The notes under the pieces are model-generated. The model was not told where the DNA came from and did not search any database. It saw only the letters and a list, made by a program, of their open reading frames with translations. Positions 7,032 through 12,803 of a stretch of 38,207 bases of DNA are shown in pieces. The translations under genes were made by a program, and so were the position numbers. The stretch's first letter is position 1. Each line of letters begins with the position of its first letter. This DNA comes from an uncultured Clostridia bacterium (lineage in GTDB: Bacteria > Bacillota > Clostridia > TANB77 > CAG-508): positions 1 through 38,207 of the forward strand of contig CALXVT010000001.1 in assembly GCA_944392175.1 (NCBI GenBank). The letters are read 5' to 3'.

Positions 7032-7059
7032 TTTAGGTAACATAAAACATTAGTTTCAA

Positions 7060-7078
7060 AAAAGGCAAAGTGCCTTTT
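7060..7078 (+). terminator. Leader hairpin just upstream of the gene at 7093
   Basis: AAAAGGCA (7060-7067) / TGCCTTTT (7071-7078), perfect 8-bp stem, 3-base loop. It ends three bases before CGGAGGG, the ribosome binding site. It may terminate the HAD transcript or attenuate the following gene, because the promoter at 6999-7027 lies upstream of it. Confidence 0.5.
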
Positions 7079-7092
7079 AGCGGAGGGAAAAA

Positions 7093-7812
7093 ATGAAAAA
7101 TTATGCAGTAGTCTATGGTAGTTCTGTAACTGGAATGTTTGCTGATGGAGAGGTGTTCCCAAGAGACATCGACATCATGACAAACATGGATAAAGTACTT
7201 GTCAGAACCATGGCAATGCGGTGGTTTAGACGGGCATATCCGTATTATCCGGAAGATAAGGAAATCAAGATTGATTTCCATGATCCGGAGGTTAAAGAAG
7301 GAACTGTAAGAGTTCCGATGTTACAGATTACAGGAGTGAGCCCAAAAAAAGAGTATCACATCCTGTACGCAGACGATGGAGTGAAAGTCAAAGCTTACAT
7401 CCGTGAAAACGGAGTAGCGTCACTCCTGCGGATTTACGGAAATGTTCCGGAAGTATTTGCGGAAAAAATCCGTGATTATCCTGAAGGAATGTCCATTATG
7501 CCGGAAGGAGTATCCTACTACAAGGATAGGCCGGAGATGGACAAATATTACAGCGGTCTGAAGGCTACCCGTAATGCGTGGGCACATGTAAAAAAAGAGA
7601 ATCGTGAAGAGATTCTCAAGTGCCTGAATTGTGGAAGGCTCTTTGCCAGACTGATGGTAGAAGAGCCGAAGACATGGTCCGCGCCTGGCTTCAACAACGG
7701 TTGGAGCAGAGGAATACATATTAATGTTTCTTCTGACAAAGACCGTTATGTCATTGGTAATGGCATAGTGGAATTAGGTGAGGAAGAAGCAATACAGATT
7801 ATCTATGGATAA
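7093..7812 (+). CDS. Nucleotidyltransferase-like protein with a HEPN-like RNxWAH motif (single-chain MNT-HEPN candidate)
   Basis: Residues 1-65 resemble a minimal nucleotidyltransferase (Pol-beta superfamily): AVVYGSSVTG (5-14) gives the hG[GS] motif, RDIDIM (24-29) the D-x-D pair (D25, D27), and IKIDFHD (58-64) a strand that could carry the third acid, D61. Residues about 150-190 contain ATRNAWAHVKKENREE with R160, N161, W163 and H165. This matches the R-x4-6-H motif of HEPN RNases, in the RNxWAH form typical of Swt1-like HEPN domains, followed by an amphipathic helix. In two-gene MNT/HEPN toxin-antitoxin pairs the MNT protein modifies the HEPN toxin; here both motifs lie in one 239-residue chain. 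Composition is much richer in GC than its neighbours (48% in 7201-7260). It has its own promoter and a 24-bp terminator, so it looks acquired. The nucleotidyltransferase call is reasonable; the HEPN part is an inference. Confidence 0.65.
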   Translation: MKNYAVVYGSSVTGMFADGEVFPRDIDIMTNMDKVLVRTMAMRWFRRAYPYYPEDKEIKIDFHDPEVKEGTVRVPMLQITGVSPKKEYHILYADDGVKVKAYIRENGVASLLRIYGNVPEVFAEKIRDYPEGMSIMPEGVSYYKDRPEMDKYYSGLKATRNAWAHVKKENREEILKCLNCGRLFARLMVEEPKTWSAPGFNNGWSRGIHINVSSDKDRYVIGNGIVELGEEEAIQIIYG

Positions 7813-7826
7813 TCTGCGAAAACTGC

Positions 7827-7877
7827 AAATAACAACAGAGAGATCAAATCTAAGATTTGGTCTCTTTGTTGTTATTT
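7827..7877. terminator. Very long terminator hairpin after the gene at 7093
   Basis: A 24-bp stem (7827-7850 / 7854-7877) with only two G-U pairs and loop TAA. Core arms are AACAACAGAGAGATC and its complement. A-rich and T-rich ends on both sides suggest bidirectional use. Confidence 0.85.
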
Positions 7878-7887
7878 AAAAATTATA

Positions 7888-7916
7888 TTTACTAATATTT
7901 TATATATTGATATAAT
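7888..7916 (+). promoter_or_regulatory. Predicted sigma-A promoter of the flavoprotein gene
   Basis: TTTACT (7888-7893), 17 bases, TATAAT (7911-7916), 30 bases before the start codon. Confidence 0.55.
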
Positions 7917-7945
7917 ACTTTAAATAAAATTAAGGAGCTAAAAAT

Positions 7946-8482
7946 ATGAAAACATTAATCTTAAATGGCTCACCACATAAAAATGGTGATACATCATATA
8001 TAGTAAATGAATTAAAGAAAAAAATAGATGGAGAAATAGAAGAAATATTTTTATATGATGCTAAAATAAGTCCATGTATAGATTGCAGATATTGCTGGAA
8101 AAAAAAAGGATGTAGTATAAAAGATGATATGCAAAAAATAAATAATGATGATTATGATTTACTTATACTAGCATCACCAGTATATATGTATAATGTAACA
8201 CCACCAATGTTTTCTTTACTTACAAGACTAAATTATATTTGGAGTAATGAATATTTCTTAAATTTAAAACATGATTTTAAGAAAAAAAGAGGAATATTAG
8301 TATTAACTGGTGGAGGTACAGGAGAACCTAAACATGCATTAGATACAATAAAACTTATATTCAAATTTTTAAATGCTGATTTTAATATGGAAAAAGATTA
8401 TATATATTCTTTAAATACAAATAATATTTCAGCAAAAGATGATATAAATGTAAATAAAATGATAGAGAAAATAGACTTTTAG
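7946..8482 (+). CDS. NAD(P)H-dependent FMN reductase / iron-sulfur flavoprotein-like oxidoreductase
   Basis: A flavodoxin-fold protein of 178 residues. LILNGSPHKNGDTSYIV (residues 4-20) is the FMN phosphate-binding loop of the NADPH-dependent FMN reductase family. LLILASPVYMYNVTPPM forms the second flavin-contacting loop, and LVLTGGGTGEPKHALDTIK the third. CIDCRYCWKKKGC (residues 45-57) supplies a compact set of four cysteines as in iron-sulfur flavoproteins of clostridia and archaea, so a 4Fe-4S cluster is possible. AAGGAGC precedes the ATG. The gene is monocistronic, and its TAG stop lies inside the left arm of its own terminator. The physiological acceptor is unknown. Confidence 0.85.
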   Translation: MKTLILNGSPHKNGDTSYIVNELKKKIDGEIEEIFLYDAKISPCIDCRYCWKKKGCSIKDDMQKINNDDYDLLILASPVYMYNVTPPMFSLLTRLNYIWSNEYFLNLKHDFKKKRGILVLTGGGTGEPKHALDTIKLIFKFLNADFNMEKDYIYSLNTNNISAKDDINVNKMIEKIDF

Positions 8483-8507
8483 GAAATAATCTAAAAGTCT
8501 ATTTTTT
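8470..8507 (+). terminator. Rho-independent terminator overlapping the flavoprotein stop codon
   Basis: A 13-bp perfect stem AATAGACTTTTAG (8470-8482) / CTAAAAGTCTATT (8491-8503), 8-base loop, tail TTTT. The stop codon TAG is the last part of the left arm. Confidence 0.9.
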
Positions 8508-8534
8508 GACATTATAAAAAAAAGATAGTATATT
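8506..8534 (+). promoter_or_regulatory. Predicted sigma-A promoter of dxr
   Basis: Consensus TTGACA (8506-8511), 17 bases, TATATT (8529-8534). The -35 element overlaps the T tract of the preceding terminator. Confidence 0.7.
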
Positions 8535-8572
8535 AAAAAACATAGCAATATAGAAAAAAAGGAGGAATTGAG

Positions 8573-9706
8573 ATGAAAAGAATTGCTATATTTGGTTCAA
8601 CAGGAAGTATCGGTACGACAACACTTCGGATAATTAAGGAAAATCCGAATTTGTTTTCAGCTGTTACTCTTGTAGCTGGCAAAAACGTGGAACGTTTAAT
8701 TGAACAAATTGAAGAGTTCAAGCCGAGACATGTATATATCAAAGAGGAAAGAAATGCTAATATGATAAAGCATATGTTTCCAAAACTTGATGTGTACACT
8801 GGAAAAGCAGGAATGGAGATGATTTCTAAGCTTGAAGATGCAGATGTTTCAGTATCTGCACTTGTTGGAATTGCAGGCTTACAGCCTACATGGAATATGT
8901 TAAAGCACTGCAGAGAAGTTGCTCTTGCAAACAAGGAAGTACTAGTTACAGGTGGAGATCTTGTAATGAAAAGAGCAAAAAAATACGGAACCAAGCTAAG
9001 AACTGTTGATAGCGAGCACAGTGCTATTATGCAGTGCCTAAGAGGAGAAGAAAGCAATAAGATTGCTAAAATTCTTCTTACAGCATCTGGTGGTCCATTT
9101 TTTGATAAAGATATTACAGATAATATTACGCCAATGCAGGCATTAAATCATCCTAATTGGAAAATGGGGCCAAAGGTAACTATTGATTCTGCTACAATGA
9201 TGAATAAAGGTTTTGAAGTTATCGAAGCACATCATCTTTTTGGAGTGACAGAAGAGCAAATCGAGGTTGTGGTGCACAGACAAAGCCTTGTCCATTCTAT
9301 GGTTCAGTTTGCAGACGGAACCATTATGGCAAATATCGGGCCGACAGATATGCAGATTCCAATTGCATATGCTTTAAATTATCCGACAAGGCTTGGAAAT
9401 AAGATTGAACCATTGGATTTATTTAAAATCGGTTCTTTAAAATTTGAAGAGCCAGATTTGGATAAATTTAAATGTCTTAAACTTGCATATAAAGCAATCC
9501 ATATGGGACATAGTGCTCAAGTTGTTTTAAATGCAGCAGACGAAGTTGCTGTTCAGGCTTTTTTGGACGGTGCAATTCGATTTACACAAATTCCGGAGAT
9601 GATTGATTGGGCACTTTCCAATCATATCGTAAGAAAGCTTTATACTGTGAATGAGATATTAGAATTAGATCGTGCAGTAAGAGCTGAATGCTTAAATAGA
9701 ATTTAA
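8573..9706 (+). CDS. dxr: 1-deoxy-D-xylulose 5-phosphate reductoisomerase
   Basis: Dxr (IspC) makes 2-C-methyl-D-erythritol 4-phosphate, the committed step of the MEP isoprenoid pathway, using NADPH and a divalent metal. The 377-residue protein is full length. Seen are the NADPH motif FGSTGSIGTTTLRII at the N-terminus, ALANKEVLVTGG, the metal ligands in VDSEHSAIMQC, the substrate loop TASGGPFFDKD, and HPNWKMGPKVTIDSATMMNK, FEVIEAHHLFG and VHRQSLVHSMVQF. AAGGAGG precedes the ATG. Codon use is less AT-biased than the neighbours (37% GC in 8641-8700). In many Firmicutes dxr sits between cdsA and rseP; here it is a lone gene with its own promoter and terminator. That arrangement and the composition suggest replacement by a transferred copy (inference). 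Confidence 0.97.
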   Translation: MKRIAIFGSTGSIGTTTLRIIKENPNLFSAVTLVAGKNVERLIEQIEEFKPRHVYIKEERNANMIKHMFPKLDVYTGKAGMEMISKLEDADVSVSALVGIAGLQPTWNMLKHCREVALANKEVLVTGGDLVMKRAKKYGTKLRTVDSEHSAIMQCLRGEESNKIAKILLTASGGPFFDKDITDNITPMQALNHPNWKMGPKVTIDSATMMNKGFEVIEAHHLFGVTEEQIEVVVHRQSLVHSMVQFADGTIMANIGPTDMQIPIAYALNYPTRLGNKIEPLDLFKIGSLKFEEPDLDKFKCLKLAYKAIHMGHSAQVVLNAADEVAVQAFLDGAIRFTQIPEMIDWALSNHIVRKLYTVNEILELDRAVRAECLNRI

Positions 9707-9718
9707 GCGGAAAATATA

Positions 9719-9766
9719 AGAGTGTCTCTTTGTTCAGAATTTTTGAGCAAGTGAGGCACTCTTTAA
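9719..9766 (+). terminator. Terminator after dxr
   Basis: Outer stem AGAGTGTCTC (9719-9728) / GAGGCACTCT (9753-9762) with one G-U pair, plus an inner stem TTGTTCA / TGAGCAA, followed by TTTAAT. Confidence 0.75.
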
Positions 9767-9788
9767 TAGTATAAAAGTATAGATACTA

Positions 9789-9822
9789 AGAAACATCTAC
9801 AATTAAGTTTGTAGATGTTTCT
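9789..9822. repeat. Perfect 14-bp inverted repeat between convergent genes
   Basis: AGAAACATCTACAA (9789-9802) / TTGTAGATGTTTCT (9809-9822), loop TTAAGT. It lies between dxr and the minus-strand gene. There is no T tract on either side, so it is not a classical terminator, though it could insulate the two genes. Confidence 0.6.
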
Positions 9823-9837
9823 GCCATAAAAGAAAAA

Positions 9838-10725
9838 TTAAAATATTTTTTCTTTTGAATATCCCTCAAAACAGTCTGTTTTATTGTAAAAATCGGGATA
9901 GAAATCTCTTAAATAAATAGCAATTATGCAATATGCCATAAAGAGATCATATGAACTTGGACTTTTTGATAGTAACATAAATTGAATGAATTTAGACAAT
10001 TTTTTTTCGATGATAGAATTTAATTTGCAAAAAATATTGGTTTTTTTGTTAATAAATAAACACAAAAAATATAATATACAGGATATACCTAAATATATTA
10101 TGGCTAATATAATTTGCATTAAAGAATCTGTAGATAGAAATAATAAGCAAACTGGTATTGAAAAAGATATTAATGCTATTAAATCTATCATGAAGAAATC
10201 TGTACAAAACAAATTTGAAATACCAAAATATCTTGAAGAATTTTGTATATCTTTAAGATTCTCTGGCAATTTTTGATTTTTATGTACATAGTTAATCACT
10301 TTATTCATTGCCGTATACTTACTTTTTTCTTTTTCCTTAAGAAATAGCTTGGTTGCAACAATATAAAGAACAATTATAGCAAATGCTAGAGAAAAAAAGA
10401 AAGTAAATGGCAATAATACTAATATGTTAATAAAAACATTAATTAATATTATTGCACAAGCGCAAAGAAAAGCTATAATTAATGAAAATAATATTTTAAA
10501 AAGAACAGACGGTTCTTTTTTTATTGTTTGTTTCATTAATTTAAAAAGACTTTCTTCTTTATCTTTTTTGGGTGATTGCTTAACATATTCTATCCCGAAA
10601 GATTTGTCCGTTTTTTCGTAAATGGTTAATGTTGTATTTCCCAAGAGTAAATTTATGCTATCATCAAAGCAAGTAAATTCGGGAAATTTGATTTCATTGT
10701 TTTTTACACTAGTCCGTTTTTCCAT
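9838..10725 (-). CDS. Unknown integral membrane protein with four predicted helices
   Basis: No family was recognised. The 295-residue protein starts with about 75 polar residues, then has hydrophobic segments near 76-98 (FKILFSLIIAFLCACAIILI), 100-125, 180-200 (MIDLIALISFSIPVCLLFL) and 205-225. A soluble loop of about 50 residues containing the KEKEKSKYTAMNK region lies between helix pairs. The C-terminal 60 residues are again soluble. A very loose resemblance to the C-terminal half of YqhQ (DUF1385) was considered, but the YqhQ N-terminal glycine-rich signature is absent. GGAGG lies seven bases before the minus-strand ATG. It is the only minus-strand gene in this half of the window apart from asnB. 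Composition is native. Confidence 0.75.
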   Translation of the reverse strand: MEKRTSVKNNEIKFPEFTCFDDSINLLLGNTTLTIYEKTDKSFGIEYVKQSPKKDKEESLFKLMKQTIKKEPSVLFKILFSLIIAFLCACAIILINVFINILVLLPFTFFFSLAFAIIVLYIVATKLFLKEKEKSKYTAMNKVINYVHKNQKLPENLKDIQNSSRYFGISNLFCTDFFMIDLIALISFSIPVCLLFLSTDSLMQIILAIIYLGISCILYFLCLFINKKTNIFCKLNSIIEKKLSKFIQFMLLSKSPSSYDLFMAYCIIAIYLRDFYPDFYNKTDCFEGYSKEKIF

Positions 10726-10908
10726 ATTAATACCTCCATTAAAAGATTTTTTATAATAACGGTGTTTAGATATAGATTATAATACGTGATATGTTTATTT
10801 TCAAGAAATTTAATAATTATTCTATGGAGAACAGGTATATTAAGATTAGTCAAAATATTATCTATTACTATTTCTTTTTTATTAAAAATATGTTAAAGTA
10901 TAAGAAAA

Positions 10909-10980
10909 TTTTTTAGAAAGTTCTATTCTAAAAAATAAGTGGTAACTTGTTAACTTGTTTTAGAAAGCCAATTGGCAAGG
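10909..10980 (+). repeat. Clustered small repeats in the leader of the small membrane gene
   Basis: TTTTTTAGAA (10909-10918) / TTCTAAAAAA (10926-10935) is a 10-bp inverted repeat. TTTTAGAAAG occurs twice (10911 and about 10957). TAACTTGT is repeated in tandem (about 10943-10958). GCCAATTGGC (about 10967-10976) is a perfect palindrome just before AAGGAGA. Confidence 0.5.
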
Positions 10981-10988
10981 AGAACAAA

Positions 10989-11147
10989 ATGGAGAATGTT
11001 ATTCTAAAAATTGTTGCGTGTATATGTGTAACAATTGTAGCGGGAATCATGGCGTGGCGGTATGAAGAGGAAGCGGCGGTTGCAATTTTCTTATTCGGAC
11101 TAGTTGTGATTTTTGTCCCCTGGGACAAAGTAATTGAATTATTTTAA
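10989..11147 (+). CDS. Small (52-residue) two-helix membrane protein, unknown
   Basis: The ATG at 10989 was chosen because AAGGAGA lies seven bases upstream. An upstream in-frame ATG at 10947 has no ribosome binding site and adds a polar, proline-containing stretch. The peptide is two hydrophobic segments, VILKIVACICVTIVAGIMAW and AVAIFLFGLVVIFVPW, joined by RYEEEA, so it would form a short membrane hairpin. It is the most GC-rich stretch in the window (53% in 11041-11100). A strong terminator follows. Small hydrophobic proteins of this sort can be toxins, chaperones of membrane complexes or orphan cargo; no choice can be made here. Confidence 0.65.
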   Translation: MENVILKIVACICVTIVAGIMAWRYEEEAAVAIFLFGLVVIFVPWDKVIELF

Positions 11148-11152
11148 AAAGT

Positions 11153-11179
11153 AGAGGTTGTGATTTTCAACCTCTATTT
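11153..11179 (+). terminator. Rho-independent terminator after the small membrane gene
   Basis: AGAGGTTG (11153-11160) / CAACCTCT (11168-11175), 8-bp perfect stem, 7-base loop, tail ATTTTG. Confidence 0.85.
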
Positions 11180-11188
11180 TGAATTAAA

Positions 11189-11272
11189 TTATATTTCAAT
11201 CTTTGGCTCATACTTCTCAAGCCACATATTAACCTGGCAAAGGTATGCCATAAGCTGAGGCCCAGTCATTGG
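11189..11272 (-). pseudogene. Remnant of a second asnB 3' end
   Basis: Read on the minus strand this gives PMTGPQLMAYLCQVNMW followed by LEKYEPKIEI and a stop. That is nearly the same as the C-terminus of the asnB gene ending at 12804 (LMTGPQLMAYLCQVNMW, LERYAPRIEI). About 39 bases are identical between the two copies (11216-11254 and 12831-12869); the flanks diverge. Upstream in the minus frame there is a stop codon at 11276-11278, so only about 28 codons survive. Codon choice is more GC-rich than in the main copy. It is either the end of a deleted second asnB or a displaced end left by insertion of the DNA at 11276-12803. Confidence 0.85.
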
Positions 11273-11419
11273 CTGTCAGAAAAAAACACGAGACTATATC
11301 CTTAGGGAGAGTAATGATAGAACAAAATTAAAAATCTGCAATTTTGGCACTTTTTTAGTAAAAATCACATAAAAACAGTTAAATTTAATTTATAGATTAG
11401 TGATTACCGTAAAAAATAG

Positions 11420-11442
11420 AGTGTAGAAATACACTTTATTTT
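11420..11442 (+). terminator. Orphan terminator hairpin
   Basis: AGTGTA (11420-11425) / TACACT (11430-11435) with a GAAA tetraloop and tail TTATTTTT. No coding region lies immediately upstream. Confidence 0.65.
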
Positions 11443-11573
11443 TATACAAAAAATAATTTTAGGTAGGTGATGCCAAATGTGAATGAAGAAAAACAAGTTG
11501 CATAATACAGTGATTACTTTAAGCATTCAAGGTATATATTGCCATAAAAAGAAAAAAACGATTATTAAATCCC

Positions 11574-11602
11574 TTGACAAATACAAACAGATGTTCTACA
11601 AT
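11574..11602 (+). promoter_or_regulatory. Predicted promoter of the ORF6N gene with a LexA-box-like spacer
   Basis: TTGACA (11574-11579), 17 bases, TACAAT (11597-11602). The spacer contains CAAACAGATGTTCT (11584-11597), which agrees with the Bacillus-type SOS box CGAACATATGTTCG at 11 of 14 positions. LexA control of this gene is a hypothesis. Confidence 0.6.
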
Positions 11603-11709
11603 TATTACACAGTAATATCATATAAATTGTAATAAATGTAGTCAATAATGCAATAAAATATATAATCAATATGCTATTATGAGTAAATATTACAAGGAAA
11701 GTGATAGTT

Positions 11710-12639
11710 ATGGAAAAAGAAAATTATAATGTTATGCTAGTAAATAAAGAATTAGATGTAGAAAAATATGAAACAGAAAATATTAAAAATTTAATTTATA
11801 CAATAAGGGGAAAACAAGTAATGTTAGATAGTGATGTGGCTATGTTATATCACTATCCAACTAAACGTATAAATGAAGCAGTAAGAAGAAACATTGAGAG
11901 ATTTCCTGAAAATTTTTGCTTTAAATTAACTGAAATTGAAGCAGAAAACTTGAGGTCGCAAATTGCGACCTCAAGTTTAGAAAAAGAAAATTATGGAGGT
12001 AGAAGATATTTGCCATATGTTTTTACAGAACAAGGCATTGCTATGCTTTCAGGTTTGTTAAAGAATGATATTGCAATTCAAGTAAGTATAAATATAATGA
12101 ATGCTTTTGTTGAGATGAGGAGATTTATAGCAACCAATGGGCAAGTATTTGAAAGATTAACAACTGTAGAATATAAAATGTTAGAACATGATAAAAAGTT
12201 TGATGAAGTATTTGATGAATTGCAAAAAAAACAAGAATCAGTATTTAAACAAAGCATATTTTTTGATGGACAAATCTATGATGCATATAGTTTAATTATA
12301 GATATTATAAAGAAAGCAAAACAAAAAATTTTAATCATAGACAATTACATAGATGATAGCATTTTAAAAATGTTATCAAAGAAAAGTCAAAAGGTAGAAG
12401 TTGTAATTTTAACATCACAAAATAGTAATCTGAATAGATTAGACATCAATAAATTTAATAAGCAATATCCAACTTTAAAAGTAGCAACAACAAATAAATT
12501 TCATGATAGATTTATTGTAATAGATAATAAAGAATTATATCATGTAGGAGCATCTTTAAAAGATTTGGGAAAAAAATGCTTTGCAATTTCTAAGATAGAA
12601 GATAAAGAATATTTAAAAAGATTAAGTAATTATAATTAA
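11710..12639 (+). CDS. ORF6N-domain protein with C-terminal phospholipase D-like domain
   Basis: The ORF6N domain (residues about 24-112) is known from phage antirepressor-like and KilA-N-related DNA-binding proteins. Signature stretches seen are IRGKQVMLDSDVAMLY, NIERFPENFCFKLTE, NLRSQIATSS and GGRRYLPYVFTEQGIAMLS. A probable coiled coil (about 147-180) leads to a PLD-like C-terminus with HDRFIVID (265-272) and HVGASLKDLG: an HxKx4D motif with Lys changed to Arg, present only once, so catalysis is uncertain. The ATG at 11710 was chosen, 11 bases after AAGGA; a GTG at 11701 is too close to it. A perfect 14-bp palindrome is embedded in the NLRSQIATSSL codons. Such proteins are common in mobile or prophage-derived DNA of gut bacteria. 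Function here is unknown; a DNA-damage or phage-response role is suggested by the promoter only. Confidence 0.85.
   Translation: MEKENYNVMLVNKELDVEKYETENIKNLIYTIRGKQVMLDSDVAMLYHYPTKRINEAVRRNIERFPENFCFKLTEIEAENLRSQIATSSLEKENYGGRRYLPYVFTEQGIAMLSGLLKNDIAIQVSINIMNAFVEMRRFIATNGQVFERLTTVEYKMLEHDKKFDEVFDELQKKQESVFKQSIFFDGQIYDAYSLIIDIIKKAKQKILIIDNYIDDSILKMLSKKSQKVEVVILTSQNSNLNRLDINKFNKQYPTLKVATTNKFHDRFIVIDNKELYHVGASLKDLGKKCFAISKIEDKEYLKRLSNYN
11946..11978. repeat. Perfect 14-bp palindrome inside the ORF6N coding region
   Basis: AAACTTGAGGTCGC (11946-11959) / GCGACCTCAAGTTT (11965-11978), loop AAATT. It encodes the conserved NLRSQIATSSL segment. Related arms recur downstream of the gene at 12741-12767. 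Confidence 0.9.
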
Positions 12640-12726
12640 GGAAAATATTGTATCAATAATAGAATAAAACAAAAATCATTTACGTGATGTTAAGAAAATG
12701 ATACCAGATACTTTAAGTTCATAGTT

Positions 12727-12796
12727 AGCGACCTAGAAAATTTGAGGTGACAAATTGTCACCTCAAAATAAGTTGGTTCCAATTTGCAACCTCAAG
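12727..12796 (+). pseudogene. Decayed fragments of a second ORF6N gene, with palindrome
   Basis: One frame reads SDLENLR, a stop, then QIVTSK, matching AENLRSQIATSS of the intact gene. Another frame reads FQFATSS shortly after. The stretch holds a second palindrome, TTTGAGGTGAC (12741-12751) / GTCACCTCAAA (12757-12767), with the same AAATT loop as the intragenic one, and a half copy at about 12780-12796. It lies between the ORF6N gene and the asnB 3' end. Confidence 0.55.
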
Positions 12797-12803
12797 CTAT
12801 AAA

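Larger units (their letters stand above)
11276..11709 (+). other. Non-coding stretch of 430 bases ahead of the ORF6N gene
   Basis: No convincing open reading frame. It contains a stand-alone terminator-like hairpin at 11420-11442 with no gene in front of it, AGTGATTAC at about 11398 and again at about 11509, and the ORF6N promoter at 11574-11602. The first 150 bases may be gene debris from the event that left the asnB remnant. A small RNA ending at the hairpin is possible but not supported by a recognisable promoter. Confidence 0.5.

Noticed and set aside
9986..10276. Plus-strand open frame of 96 codons
   Set aside because: It is antisense to the minus-strand membrane protein, which has a good ribosome binding site and clear membrane segments.
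2506..11147. Integron-type cassette array for the GC-rich genes
   Set aside because: The hairpins after the genes differ in sequence and are ordinary terminators; native genes lie between them and no integrase or attC consensus is seen.
11946..12796. Diversity-generating retroelement-like template/variable repeat pair
   Set aside because: The repeats are short palindromes, no reverse transcriptase is present and the changes are not limited to adenines.
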